In this document: positions 1 to 8,545 of the stretch, piece after piece | How the letters are laid out: the number at the start of each line of letters is the position of its first letter | Numbering within the stretch: position 1 is the stretch's first letter | Source of the DNA: Planctomycetota bacterium | Lineage (GTDB): Bacteria > Planctomycetota > Phycisphaerae > Tepidisphaerales > Tepidisphaeraceae | Assembly: GCA_038746835.1 (NCBI GenBank) | Contig: JBCDKH010000006.1 | Span: 1-44,728 of the forward strand | Length of the DNA: 44,728 nucleotides | Reading direction: 5' to 3' | The notes under the pieces: model-generated | Seen by the model: the letters and a program-made list of their open reading frames with translations, nothing else | Told to the model about the DNA's origin: nothing | Database searches by the model: none | Position numbers and translations under genes: made by a program

Positions 1-191
1 CACCCTCGCTTGCCGCCCGGGTGCGGGGGCGCTCGGTGTGTCCAGCCGCGCCCGCTCACGGGGGCGGCTCAGTGGAGCTGCTTGGAGTGAGCCGCTTCTA
101 TTGCTAATCGCAACCGCGTCTCGCCGCGCACGCTTGGGACATCAGTCCCGGTGCAGTTCGCTTGGGTCGGACGCTTGACTACCGTTCAAGC
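1..191. other. Left-edge region without a confident gene
   Basis: These bases precede the LemA gene. One forward frame stays open from base 2 to about 178 without a recognisable product, so the 3' end of a gene lying outside the window cannot be excluded. A GC-rich inverted pair (GCCCGC, GGGGGC) occurs near 48-66. No clear promoter or ribosome binding site is visible. Confidence 0.3.
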
Positions 192-803
192 GTGACGCAG
201 CTTCTCTTCATCAGCGTTGGACTCGTGGTCGGCACTGTCGTTCTCGCCGGCGTCCTTGGAATCGTTTTCTACAATCGCCTCGTCACACTGCGTGAGCGCT
301 TCCGCAACGCGTTCGCTCAGATCGACGTCCAGCTCAAGCGACGCCACGACCTGATCCCAAACCTCGTTGAGGCGACCAAGGGCTACCTCGCCCATGAGCG
401 CGAGACGCTCGAGAAGGTCATCGCCGCTCGCAACGCGGCCGTCACGGCAGTCGATAAAGCGGCGGCAGATCCCACCGACAAGGCCGCTGTGCGTCAGGCC
501 GCGTCCGCGGAAAACAGCCTCGTCGCCCTGCTCGGCCAGTTCCGGATCATCCAGGAGGACTACCCCGATCTGAAGGGCGACGCCACCGTTCGCCAGCTGA
601 TGGAGGAACTAACCAGCACCGAGAACCGCATCGCCTTCGCTCGTCAGCACTACAACGACGCGACGATGACGTACAACGCGTACCGCCAGAGCGTGCCGCA
701 GGTCTTCGTCGCCAACGCCGCCGGCTTCGGACCGGCCGAGCTGTTCGAAGTAAACGATCCCTCCGAGCGCGAAGCCGTCGCCGTCGATCTCGGGCGAGGC
801 TGA
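192..803 (+). CDS. LemA family membrane protein
   Basis: The protein has about 203 residues. One N-terminal membrane helix (about residues 5-25, rich in V, L and G) is followed by the hallmark LemA pattern: YNRLVTLRERFRNAFAQIDV, then QLKRRHDLIPNLVEATKGY, then a long helical region with a conserved ENRIAFARQHYNDA stretch. LemA proteins are small, mostly helical membrane proteins of unclear role that are often encoded beside M48 metalloproteases. Here an M48 gene lies about 1.2 kb downstream, separated by a hydrolase gene on the opposite strand. The start is uncertain: GTG at 192 places the membrane helix at the N terminus as in the family, while an in-frame TTG at 162 would add ten residues. 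Neither has a good Shine-Dalgarno sequence. Confidence 0.85.
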   Translation: MTQLLFISVGLVVGTVVLAGVLGIVFYNRLVTLRERFRNAFAQIDVQLKRRHDLIPNLVEATKGYLAHERETLEKVIAARNAAVTAVDKAAADPTDKAAVRQAASAENSLVALLGQFRIIQEDYPDLKGDATVRQLMEELTSTENRIAFARQHYNDATMTYNAYRQSVPQVFVANAAGFGPAELFEVNDPSEREAVAVDLGRG

Positions 804-807
804 TCGC

Positions 808-1903
808 TCATTCGGCGGGACGATCCGCCATCAGCAGCTCGGCCGCCCCATCACGTGCAGCGTCCACGGCCTGCCGATTCAGCTGGCTGCACGCGACCAG
901 AATGACAGCCGATGACTCCGGTGCAATCACTGCCTCAGCTAGCCACGCTGTGTTGGTGCCCGCGTGCGTGAAGATCTCGCCCAACGTGCCAGTTCGGATG
1001 GAGATCCAGCCAAGCGCGTAGGCCGGCTGGCCGTCGGTCCTCGGCGTCGTGAGTGCCGCCATCGACTCAGGCGAAAGAAACCCATCGGGACGACCGAGCA
1101 CGACATCGCACAGCTTGGCCCAATCTGCAAGGCTCAGGTGCAGCCGCCCTGCCGCGTCGTACGCGACTGGATTATCCGTCTCCGGCAAAGCCTCGCCCGA
1201 GCGAGAGTGTCCCGAGATCGCCGACGGCGGACCCCAGCCTGCCGTCTCGATGCCAAGCGGCTCGAAGACGAATCGGTCAAACAGCGACTCGAGCGGCTCA
1301 TCAGCGGCCGCCTCCAGCATCGCGCCGGCGACGATGAATCCGCCGTTCGCGTAGTCGAACTGTTTTCCTGCCTCACCAATCGGCGCGATGCACAGGATCG
1401 ACCGCGCCACACTCTGCCGCTGCGCCATGGTCGATTCGCCTGTCGCCTGACGAGCACGGCCGAAAGTCACTGCCAGCATGTCCGTCGCGGGTCCGGAGAG
1501 CCCGCTCGTGTTCGACAGCAACTGAATCAGCTCGGCCTCGACGTTTTGCTGATTGGCCGCTGGCGGAAGATCGGCGAACACGTCACCCGGCGTCGTCTTC
1601 CAAGTAATCAGGCCGGCGTCGACCATCCGTGCGGCAAGGAGTGACGTGATCGCTTTCGTGCACGAGCCGATGTGCCACGCGTCATCCGGTGAGACCAGCG
1701 CCTCGTCACCACGGGCTCGCACGCCGTGGACGGCAACGCGAACGTTGCCCCGAGCCGTCGGAAACCGCGATGCCGATAGCCGGCACGCCCTTCTCTTCGA
1801 CCACGCGCGCGGCAAGATCATCGAGTGCCGCCTGATCCGGCAGTGCCGCGGTCGGGCATGCGATTGCCAAGATCGTTGTAACGGCGAGGAGAACTCGGGT
1901 CAT
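808..1903 (-). pseudogene. Serine beta-lactamase-like hydrolase, frameshifted
   Basis: The product resembles class C beta-lactamase/penicillin-binding-protein-like hydrolases. The catalytic SxxK motif is SCTK (serine codon at 1663-1665), the second motif is YANGGF, and the third is HAGTNTAW near the C terminus. The signal peptide (MTRVLLAVTTILAIACPTAA, ATG at 1901-1903) and the first 50 residues lie in one frame. The catalytic domain lies in another. The frames meet around 1746-1756, in a C-rich tract on the plus strand, where the protein would read naturally as VSDGS followed by ARGNVRVAVHGV if one base were restored. Without the shift the catalytic frame is open from 1821 to 808 (337 residues) but has no signal peptide. 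It lies between the LemA and M48 genes on the opposite strand. It may be a real inactivating deletion or a base-calling error; the otherwise intact motifs favour a recent or artefactual change. Confidence 0.8.
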
Positions 1904-1982
1904 GCCGTTGACACGCCTCAGCTTGCTGCACGTTGCAGCTTGACGGGCGTGGTTTCATCGGCCGCGGTAGAGTCGTCCACGG

Positions 1983-3887
1983 ATGAACTTCTTTGAGGCG
2001 CAAGACCAGGCACGGAAGGGAAGCTCGCGGCTGATTCTGCTGTTCGCGATCGCCGTTGTCGGCATTGTCATTTCTCTCAATGTCATCGCCTTCTTCGCGG
2101 TCGGTGTCGCGTCGGACGGGCAGTATGACACGTTGACGCCGACGTTCGCCCCGCTCGTGCACGTCGCGGTCACCGTGGCAGCGTTGGTCATCATCCTCGG
2201 AGCCAGCCTCTTCAAGTCGGCCCAGCTCAATGGCGACGGCGGGAAGGTCGCACGCATGCTCGGCGGACGCCTGGTCGACGGCCAGACCGGCGATGCCGAT
2301 GAGCGGAAGCTCTTGAACATCGTCGAGGAGATGAGTCTCGCCAGCGGCATGCCCGTCCCCGACGTTTACGTGCTCGAGGACGCGGGCATCAATGCGTTCG
2401 CAGCAGGGACCGACGTCGACTCGGCCGCGGTCGGCGTGACGCGTGGCTGCATCGAGTCGCTCAGCCGCGACGAGCTGCAGGGCGTCGTCGCCCACGAGTT
2501 CAGCCACATCCTCAACGGCGACATGAAGCTGAACATCCGCCTCATCGGCGTAATCTTCGGCATCCTCGTCATCGGCCTCATCGGCTACACGGTCTTTCGC
2601 TACGCGCCGTACCTGATGCAGTCGGGTCGCAGCCGCTCCAGCAACGACAAGGGCGGCGGTGCGATGGTCGGCATCGCGATCCTCGTCGTCGGCGGGCTCA
2701 TCTGGCTCGTCGGCAGCGTCGGCGTCTTCTGCGGCAGGCTCATCCAGGCGAGCGTCAGCCGCAAGCGCGAGTACCTCGCCGATGCCAGCGCCGTGCAGTT
2801 CACCAGGAATCCCGGCGGTATTCGCGATGCGCTCCGGAAGATTGGCGGCAACGCGGCGGGGGCGAACGTCTCCAATCGCCATGCCGGCGAGTGTGCGCAC
2901 ATGTTCTTCGCCAGCGGCTTCACCGCGATGTTCGCGACACACCCGCCGCTGCCGCAGCGAATTCAGGCGATCGATCCGCAGTGGGACGGCACGATGCTCG
3001 CCCCGGCCGAGCCAAGACCGGCCCGCAAGCAGCAGCGACCCCAGAAGCGGCAGGAACCGCGGCACGGCGGCTTCCCGATCGGCTTCCCGGCCGTCGGTCT
3101 GGCCGGTGCGGTCGACCGCGTGGGTCAACTCGACGACGCAGCGACGGCCGCAGGGCTCGCGGTGGCCGAGGGCTTGCCGATCGACCTTCGCCAGGCCGCC
3201 CGGCAGCCAGAACTCGCGACGGCGATGGTCGCGTCACTCTTCGTTGCCGACGGCGGCCAGGTACGCGTCATGCAAGATGACCTGCTCGCGCAGCAGGACC
3301 CGGCAATGGCTCAGCGGATCGACGCCCTTTGGCCGGCCGTTCGACAGTCGGGTCGCTTGATGCGTCTGCCGCTGATCGAGTTGGCGGCACCGGCGTTGCG
3401 TGCTTTGCCGAAGCACGACGGCAACCGCGTGCTCAACCTGATCCGCCGGCTGATCGAAGCCGACGGCGAGGTCGAGCCGTTCGAGTACGCGCTGTACAAG
3501 CTGCTCGACCGCATCATCAACAAGCGGCCGATCCGCGAGAAGCAGTCGAACATCGACGCCGTGTCAGATGAGATTCGCCTGACGCTCTCAGCCCTGGCTT
3601 CCGCCGGCTCCGAGTCTCCGGACGCCGCCGCCAAGGCCTACGACGCCGGCCGGCTCGCGTTGAAGGCCCCGCTGCCGGATTACAAGGGCGACTTCAAACT
3701 CCCCGAGCTCGACATGGCCTTGGAGCGTTTGGCCGGCTGTCGGATGCCGATCAAGGAGCGTTTGATCAAAGCCGCCGCCGCCACGACCGCCGCGGATGAT
3801 CAGGTGACGGTCGAAGAGGTCGAACTCCTCCGCGCCACCGCCGCCGTCCTGGGCTGCCCAATGCCGCCGATGGCCATGACGGCCTAG
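1983..3887 (+). CDS. M48 family zinc metalloprotease with TerB-like C-terminal region
   Basis: The 634-residue protein is an HtpX/Ste24-type integral membrane peptidase. Membrane helices lie at about residues 18-42, 57-76, 187-206 and 228-249. The zinc site is HEFSH (H171, E172, H175), with the third ligand probably the glutamate in RKREYLADASA (about residue 263). A GGNAAGANVSNRHAG loop and a THPPLPQRIQAI segment follow, both typical of the family. HtpX is normally near 290 residues. The extra half carries two acidic helical stretches (NLIRRLIEADGEVEPFEY and the last 45 residues with AADDQVTVEEVELL) that resemble TerB-type metal-binding repeats; this is inference. Family members degrade misfolded membrane proteins. 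The DUF2726 gene starts 11 bases after the stop. Confidence 0.9.
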   Translation: MNFFEAQDQARKGSSRLILLFAIAVVGIVISLNVIAFFAVGVASDGQYDTLTPTFAPLVHVAVTVAALVIILGASLFKSAQLNGDGGKVARMLGGRLVDGQTGDADERKLLNIVEEMSLASGMPVPDVYVLEDAGINAFAAGTDVDSAAVGVTRGCIESLSRDELQGVVAHEFSHILNGDMKLNIRLIGVIFGILVIGLIGYTVFRYAPYLMQSGRSRSSNDKGGGAMVGIAILVVGGLIWLVGSVGVFCGRLIQASVSRKREYLADASAVQFTRNPGGIRDALRKIGGNAAGANVSNRHAGECAHMFFASGFTAMFATHPPLPQRIQAIDPQWDGTMLAPAEPRPARKQQRPQKRQEPRHGGFPIGFPAVGLAGAVDRVGQLDDAATAAGLAVAEGLPIDLRQAARQPELATAMVASLFVADGGQVRVMQDDLLAQQDPAMAQRIDALWPAVRQSGRLMRLPLIELAAPALRALPKHDGNRVLNLIRRLIEADGEVEPFEYALYKLLDRIINKRPIREKQSNIDAVSDEIRLTLSALASAGSESPDAAAKAYDAGRLALKAPLPDYKGDFKLPELDMALERLAGCRMPIKERLIKAAAATTAADDQVTVEEVELLRATAAVLGCPMPPMAMTA

Positions 3888-3897
3888 GTCCGCGTCA

Positions 3898-4434
3898 ATG
3901 CTCAAGAAGATCATCCGATTCGTCCTCAGATTCCTGACGAACCTCTTCGGCGGTTCCACGGATTCGCCGTCAAATGAGCAGTCGACGGGACGTGTGGAAG
4001 TCGAATCGCTTCCTTACGTGCGAGTGGAAAATCTCCTCAGTCAAGGCGAGCGGGCTTTCTACCGCCCATTGTTGGCGGCAGTCCGTGATCGGTACGAAGT
4101 GTTCAGTAAGGTTCGCCTCGCTGATGTCATCAAGTGCCCACGAGATCACCAGAAACAGCGAAGCTACTGGGGAAAGATCAAGGGATATCACCTCGACTTC
4201 ATCCTTGTTGATCCGGACACCACGCGGCCGCTTTTGGCTGTCGAGTTGGACGATCGATCGCACACAGGACGAGGTGGAGCAAGACAACGTGAACGCGATC
4301 GCTTCAAAGATGATTGCCTCCAGGCTGCTGGCGTGCCGATCTTGCGGGTTCAAGCACGGCAGGCCTACGCCCCGACGGAGCTCGCGGTGGCGGTAGATCG
4401 GTTGCTAGGCGTGAGATCGTCTGACGGGTCCTGA
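3898..4434 (+). CDS. DUF2726-like protein
   Basis: The 178-residue protein has a hydrophobic/basic N-terminal stretch (MLKKIIRFVLRFLTNLFGG) that may be a membrane or amphipathic anchor. The core matches the DUF2726 pattern: LLSQGERAFYRPLLAAV, then VFSKVRLADVIKC, then HLDFILVDPDTTRPLLAVEL, ending in a DRFKDDCLQAAGVPILRVQA segment. The family is thought to have a restriction-endonuclease-like fold, with the D in LDFILVD and the E in AVELDD at the places where such enzymes bind metal. Its function is unknown. It lies 11 bases after the M48 gene and 26 bases before the AAA ATPase, so co-transcription is likely. Confidence 0.75.
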   Translation: MLKKIIRFVLRFLTNLFGGSTDSPSNEQSTGRVEVESLPYVRVENLLSQGERAFYRPLLAAVRDRYEVFSKVRLADVIKCPRDHQKQRSYWGKIKGYHLDFILVDPDTTRPLLAVELDDRSHTGRGGARQRERDRFKDDCLQAAGVPILRVQARQAYAPTELAVAVDRLLGVRSSDGS

Positions 4435-4460
4435 ACGAGCAAACCACTTACACTCCGCCG

Positions 4461-5630
4461 ATGCCCGCCGGGTCGACCTTTGACACGTTCGAGCGGTACA
4501 AGCAGCAGGGTCTCGATGCGCGGCGGCGGGGGCAGTGGCCGGCGGCAAGGTCTTACTTGCTCAACGCGGCTCGGCTGATTACGGAGCTCGCTCGCGAGGC
4601 CAAGGGGGACGATCTTCGTCACGCCCGTCAGCAGACGGCCGAGAAGCTGCTGGAACTCGCACGAGACTGCGGCCAGGCGTCTGAAGAGAACCGCCCTGCC
4701 GGCTCAGCGGGCAAGAGCAAGCCCACGAGCCGCGAACACCTCGGCCGCGAAGGTGCCGACGACGAAGCTCCCGACGCCTCCGGCTGGATGGTGCGCGAAC
4801 GGCCAGACATCCGCTTCGATGACATTGCAGGACTCGCAGATGTCAAAGACGAGATTCGCCTGAAGATGCTCTATCCGTTCCGCCACCCAGACCTGGCGGA
4901 GCGATTCGGCATCCGGCCGGGTGGCGGCGTGCTGCTGTACGGGCCACCGGGGACGGGCAAGACCATGCTGGCCCGCGCGACGGCCGGCGAACTGGATGCG
5001 AGCTTCTTCACCGTCAGCGCCGCCGATCTACTCAGCAAATGGGTCGGCGAGGCCGAGCAGAATGTCAAGGCCCTCTTCGACGACGCGACCTCAGCCGATC
5101 GCGCGATCATCTTCATCGACGAGATCGAGAGCCTCGTCCCCGCCCGACGCGAAGACGCCGGCAGCGGCGTGATGCAGCGCGTCGTGCCGCAGCTGTTGCA
5201 GGGCATGGAAGGCTTCGGCAAGAAGGCGTCGCAGCCGGTGCTGTTCATGGGCGCGACGAACGTGCCGTGGCAGCTCGACCCGGCGGTGCTTCGGCCGGGG
5301 CGTTTCGACGAGAAGGTCTATGTAGGCCTGCCCGATCTGCCGGCACGTCGCAAGCTGCTTGACATCCACCTCGCGGCCCGTCCGCTGGCAAGCGACGTGG
5401 ACCTCGACACGCTCGCTAAGCGGCTCGATGGCTACAGCGGTGCGGACATCAAGTACCTGTGCGATCGTGCCGCGACGATTCCGTTCCTCGCGGCCGTCGG
5501 CAGTGGTGAATCAGGCGACGACACGACCATCGGCCATGACGTGATCAACCAAGTCGTCACCGCCACCCCGCCGAGCGTCCGTCCCGAGGCTGTCGAGCGA
5601 TTCGCCGAGTGGCGGGAGCGTCATTCGTGA
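4461..5630 (+). CDS. AAA ATPase of the Vps4/meiotic clade with MIT-like N-terminal domain
   Basis: The protein has 389 residues. Residues about 8-68 are predicted helical (FERYKQQGLDARRRGQW, then AARSYLLNAARLI, then a third helix) in a pattern like the three-helix MIT domain of Vps4, spastin and katanin. A polar linker follows. The AAA module has Walker A GPPGTGKT (161-168), Walker B IIFIDEIE (D220, E221), a sensor segment GATNVPWQLDPAVLRPGRFD and a C-terminal small domain with GYSGADIKYLCDRA. The wording GATNxPWQLD and SKWVGEAEQNVKALF is close to Vps4. Such enzymes remodel or disassemble protein polymers by pulling substrate through a hexamer pore. No ESCRT-III-like partner was seen in the window. 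The MIT assignment rests on pattern only and TPR-like helices are an alternative. Confidence 0.85.
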   Translation: MPAGSTFDTFERYKQQGLDARRRGQWPAARSYLLNAARLITELAREAKGDDLRHARQQTAEKLLELARDCGQASEENRPAGSAGKSKPTSREHLGREGADDEAPDASGWMVRERPDIRFDDIAGLADVKDEIRLKMLYPFRHPDLAERFGIRPGGGVLLYGPPGTGKTMLARATAGELDASFFTVSAADLLSKWVGEAEQNVKALFDDATSADRAIIFIDEIESLVPARREDAGSGVMQRVVPQLLQGMEGFGKKASQPVLFMGATNVPWQLDPAVLRPGRFDEKVYVGLPDLPARRKLLDIHLAARPLASDVDLDTLAKRLDGYSGADIKYLCDRAATIPFLAAVGSGESGDDTTIGHDVINQVVTATPPSVRPEAVERFAEWRERHS

Positions 5631-6205
5631 ACGACGCATTTCTCGACCAACCGCTTACGAAAGGCGACCGCTGGAGCTTTCGTCTACTGCTGGTCCTGCT
5701 GCTCGGATTGACGACGGCCTGCGGCTCGAGCGAATACCGGACGGAAATCAGCCCCGGACTGTTGCTCTGCCGATTTCACGGCGATGGTCGTTTCCTAACG
5801 AGGAACGGTCGTCCATTTTTCATCGTGCCGCCAGAGATCACGGATTTGCGCATCATCGACGGCTACGTCGTCGGCCGGCTCGGCCCACCGGATGATCTCA
5901 CCCGGTTCGAGGACCGCAGCGGTTACTTCATCATGCGTGAAACGGGAAGCAGACCGCAACTCGGACTCACCGAGGCTGAGTGGCGTCAGGCGCTGGCCGA
6001 TGCGGGACTGCCCGGGGACCTTTCAGTGAGCGGAATCCCGTCCCGCTACAACACGTCCCCTGCCGCCCGGGCGTTCAACCTGTTGTTGAGCATGTCCGGC
6101 CTCGGGGTGGTTACGCTGGTTACGGTGTTCTACGGCTTCCGACGCAGATTTATCCTCGAAGCACCCGCGTCTCAGAGGGAGAGCGCCCCGTGGTCTGGCG
6201 GATGA
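5627..6205 (+). CDS. Hypothetical lipoprotein with C-terminal membrane helix
   Basis: The GTG start at 5627 overlaps the TGA of the AAA gene (GTGA), implying translational coupling; a GTG at 5609 is an alternative. An N-terminal hydrophobic segment ends in LTTAC, a plausible lipobox, followed by GSSEYRTE. The middle (about 100 residues) has no recognisable domain. A second hydrophobic segment near the C terminus (SGLGVVTLVTVFYGFRRRF) looks like a membrane helix with a basic cytoplasmic end. No family is recognised. Its last 56 bases overlap the 3' end of the AraC gene on the opposite strand. Confidence 0.6.
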   Translation: MNDAFLDQPLTKGDRWSFRLLLVLLLGLTTACGSSEYRTEISPGLLLCRFHGDGRFLTRNGRPFFIVPPEITDLRIIDGYVVGRLGPPDDLTRFEDRSGYFIMRETGSRPQLGLTEAEWRQALADAGLPGDLSVSGIPSRYNTSPAARAFNLLLSMSGLGVVTLVTVFYGFRRRFILEAPASQRESAPWSGG

Positions 6206-6938
6206 GCTTGTTGAACGCCTGTGGGTCGGGCACGCCCACGGCCGAGGCGACGGCTTTAATGGGGAGCGACGTGCCGCGCAGCAGACCGATCGCGACGTCG
6301 CTGCGACGCTGTCGGATATAGCCGGCGATCGTTTGGCCGGTGCGCTTGCGGAATAGCCGGATCAGATGGTTGTGCGAGTAGCCGAGCTCGAGTTCGTCGA
6401 TGAGCTGCTTGACGCGAATCGGGCTGACGAGTCGCTGCTCGATGGCCGACCGGAGTCGGTCGACGACGTCATCTTCGTCGCGGGCGTTTGTTGTGAGCTG
6501 CCAGAGCACGTCCCACAAACGCACCTCGGCACGCCGTGGTGTCGTCGCCCACCAGCCGATCCCCTCTCGCAGCTCAGCATCGAGCCGAGCAAACGTCGCG
6601 GGCCGACTCGCAAGGGGCACCCGGACCATCGGATCGTCTGTGTCCGAACTCGAAAGACGGAAGAGCGCGTAGACGTGCTCGCTTTGTCGGTTGAAGTCGA
6701 AAACCATGGTCGAGCCTGGTGGCGTCAGGGTGACGACGCCGGGCTCGACATGCATGGGCTCGCCGTCGATCGCCAAGCCTGCGTGGTAGTGGTAGAGGTG
6801 CAACGACCAGAGTCCGGGCACGCGGTAGCGCTCGCGCTGCGTTTTCTGCGAGCCGGAACGTAGCTCCAGCGCATGAACTGCCACGCCGAAGTTGACGATC
6901 TCGGGCCGCTCCTGAAGTGACAGCGACACAGCACGCAT
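6150..6938 (-). CDS. AraC family transcriptional regulator
   Basis: The product has about 262 residues from ATG at 6938; an upstream in-frame ATG at 6974 would place the start in the promoter gap. The N-terminal half has a cupin-like sensor pattern (RVPGLWSLHLYHYHAGLAID, VEPGVVTLTPPGSTMVF). The C-terminal 100 residues contain two helix-turn-helix units, ELGYSHNHLIRLFRKRTGQT and SAVGVPDPQAFNKLIRQTTG, ending in SPSETR where most family members have a PxxYR-like end. It is divergent from the phytanoyl-CoA dioxygenase gene across about 70 bases, a common arrangement for a regulator of its neighbour. The ligand is unknown. Confidence 0.85.
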   Translation of the reverse strand: MRAVSLSLQERPEIVNFGVAVHALELRSGSQKTQRERYRVPGLWSLHLYHYHAGLAIDGEPMHVEPGVVTLTPPGSTMVFDFNRQSEHVYALFRLSSSDTDDPMVRVPLASRPATFARLDAELREGIGWWATTPRRAEVRLWDVLWQLTTNARDEDDVVDRLRSAIEQRLVSPIRVKQLIDELELGYSHNHLIRLFRKRTGQTIAGYIRQRRSDVAIGLLRGTSLPIKAVASAVGVPDPQAFNKLIRQTTGRSPSETRVLRG

Positions 6939-7008
6939 GATGATTTTATACCATAGATTGTGATGCCAACCCATTGTCGCGTGGGGTCTGGCGGTTTACT
7001 TTCCATGC
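6939..7008. promoter_or_regulatory. Divergent intergenic region between araC-type and phyH-type genes
   Basis: This roughly 70-base gap must hold promoters for both divergent genes. It is more AT-rich near the AraC side (GATTTTATACCATAGATTG) than the surrounding DNA, which could mark a -10-type element read leftwards. No clear inverted operator could be identified by eye. Confidence 0.35.
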
Positions 7009-7920
7009 ATGCTTACCAACGCACAGGCGGCTGCGATCCCTTCGACCGTCGGCCATTCGCGCGGCGGGTGTCTCAGCGACGAGCAGGTCGCTTTCTACGA
7101 CTTGGAAGGCTACCTCGTCATCGAGAACTACCTGAATGACGAAGACCTCGCAGGCGTTCAGGAGGCGATGTCGCAGAAGGTCGAGCTCATCGCAACGGAG
7201 ATGAAGGCTTCAGGCCAGATCGAGGACACGCTCGACGACGCACCGTTCGAGAAGCGACTCGCCCTTCTGTTCAAAGGGAAAACTGACCAGGATTTTCTCA
7301 AGTACGGCCGAAGCTGGCGTGACCGGTTCACCGGGTACTTCGACCTGATGAGCAACCCGAATGTTCTCGATGCCGTCGAGAGCCTGATCGGCGGGGAGCT
7401 CTTCGCAAATCCGGTCTACAACGTCCGCCCGAAGGTCCCCGGCGTCGCGGCCGGCGCTGTGCCATGGCACCAGGACCGCTCCTACTGGCCAGACGCCAAC
7501 AGCAACCCGGTCATCACCGCGTGGATCCCGCTCGTCGACACGACGCACGAGAACGGCTGCCTACACGTTTGGCCGCGAACGCACCGGACGCGCATGTACG
7601 ACCACGAGCCCGAGCAGTACTCCGGCACGAATTACACCACCATCCCCGAGCGTCACATGAAAAAGCTCAAGCGGGAGGCGATTCCATTACCCGTGCCGCG
7701 TGGTTCGCTGATCCTGTTCAACGACCGGAACGTGCACATGAGCACGCCGAACAAGTCTGACCACGTTCGGTGGAGCGTTGACCTGCGTTACCAGCCGACC
7801 GACCAGGACCCGATGCGCGGCCACGGTGCCGGCTTCCTCGCCCGGAGCCACGACCGCCCCGAAGCCGTCGCCACGCTGGAGGACTGGCTCGCCGAGCGGC
7901 CTGAACGCTTGGACGCCTGA
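7009..7920 (+). CDS. Phytanoyl-CoA dioxygenase (PhyH) family oxygenase
   Basis: The 303-residue protein has an Fe(II)/2-oxoglutarate oxygenase core. The HxD metal motif lies in PWHQDRSYWPDA (H154, D156). The distal histidine is H243 in NDRNVHMSTPN, and RWSVDLRYQP probably supplies the 2-oxoglutarate-binding arginine. An N-terminal SDEQVAFYDLEGYLVIENYL segment is typical of the family. PhyH-type enzymes hydroxylate varied small molecules, and planctomycete genomes hold many paralogues with unknown substrates. The AraC regulator is divergent from it and probably controls it. Confidence 0.9.
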   Translation: MLTNAQAAAIPSTVGHSRGGCLSDEQVAFYDLEGYLVIENYLNDEDLAGVQEAMSQKVELIATEMKASGQIEDTLDDAPFEKRLALLFKGKTDQDFLKYGRSWRDRFTGYFDLMSNPNVLDAVESLIGGELFANPVYNVRPKVPGVAAGAVPWHQDRSYWPDANSNPVITAWIPLVDTTHENGCLHVWPRTHRTRMYDHEPEQYSGTNYTTIPERHMKKLKREAIPLPVPRGSLILFNDRNVHMSTPNKSDHVRWSVDLRYQPTDQDPMRGHGAGFLARSHDRPEAVATLEDWLAERPERLDA

Positions 7921-7957
7921 TCGTGACGACATGGGCTGTTCGCGATAGGGTCAGGCG

Positions 7958-8527
7958 ATGCGATGGTCACTGCCGCTCCTGGTCCTTGTCGCTTCCGGCT
8001 GTGCTTCCTACGAACTCGACGGTGTCGCGGCTTTCTCGTCGGTACAGAGCGAGGCGCCTGAAGACGTCTCGCCGTTTTTCGATGATGAGGCGGGAGTCCG
8101 CGTTGCCGTGAATGCGAGCCGGTCGATCGCGACGCCGGGCCTGCTGCGTGGCAGCGGTGGGAACGGGCTTCGCGGGAACATCTCGCTCAGCGGAAGTCGC
8201 TACGACGGAAACGGCGACAGCGAGCTGACGATCATCTCGCCTCAGATTGGGCCGTCCTTCCGGCTCTCGGCCGCCAACCTGTTCGCCGAGGCCGGAGCAA
8301 CTGGTGGTGCCGCGATTGCGACCGTCGACACTCGGGTCGGCGACGATGACGAGTTCACCTGGGCGGCCCGGCCTTACTTGCGAGCGGGCGTCATTGGCGA
8401 CTGGTTCTTTGCGGGCGTGGAGGGCGGGTACGAAATCACTGGCCTCGACTTCGGCGTCGGGCCGGCGGGTGAGGACTACGAGAACTGGTACGTCGGCGTG
8501 CTGGTCGGCTTCCGCCTGACGAATTGA
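7958..8527 (+). CDS. Putative outer-membrane lipoprotein/beta-barrel
   Basis: The 189-residue product begins with a short signal peptide and lipobox (LLVLVASGCASYE). The rest alternates polar and hydrophobic residues with many glycines, for example GNISLSGSRYDGNGDSELTI, and ends in YVGVLVGFRLTN, all compatible with an eight-strand barrel. No named family is recognised. It lies between the PhyH and UbiD genes, with 18 bases before the UbiD start. Confidence 0.6.
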   Translation: MRWSLPLLVLVASGCASYELDGVAAFSSVQSEAPEDVSPFFDDEAGVRVAVNASRSIATPGLLRGSGGNGLRGNISLSGSRYDGNGDSELTIISPQIGPSFRLSAANLFAEAGATGGAAIATVDTRVGDDDEFTWAARPYLRAGVIGDWFFAGVEGGYEITGLDFGVGPAGEDYENWYVGVLVGFRLTN

Positions 8528-8545
8528 TGCCGCTTACTCTGCGGC

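Noticed and set aside
964-1644. Long plus-strand open frame antisense to the beta-lactamase-like gene
   Set aside because: It is a shadow of the hydrolase; the product is arginine-rich with no motifs.
1818-3128. Minus-strand open frame of 436 residues across the M48 gene
   Set aside because: Rich in D, E, R and A as expected for the reverse of a GC-rich gene, and the M48 motifs on the other strand are clear.
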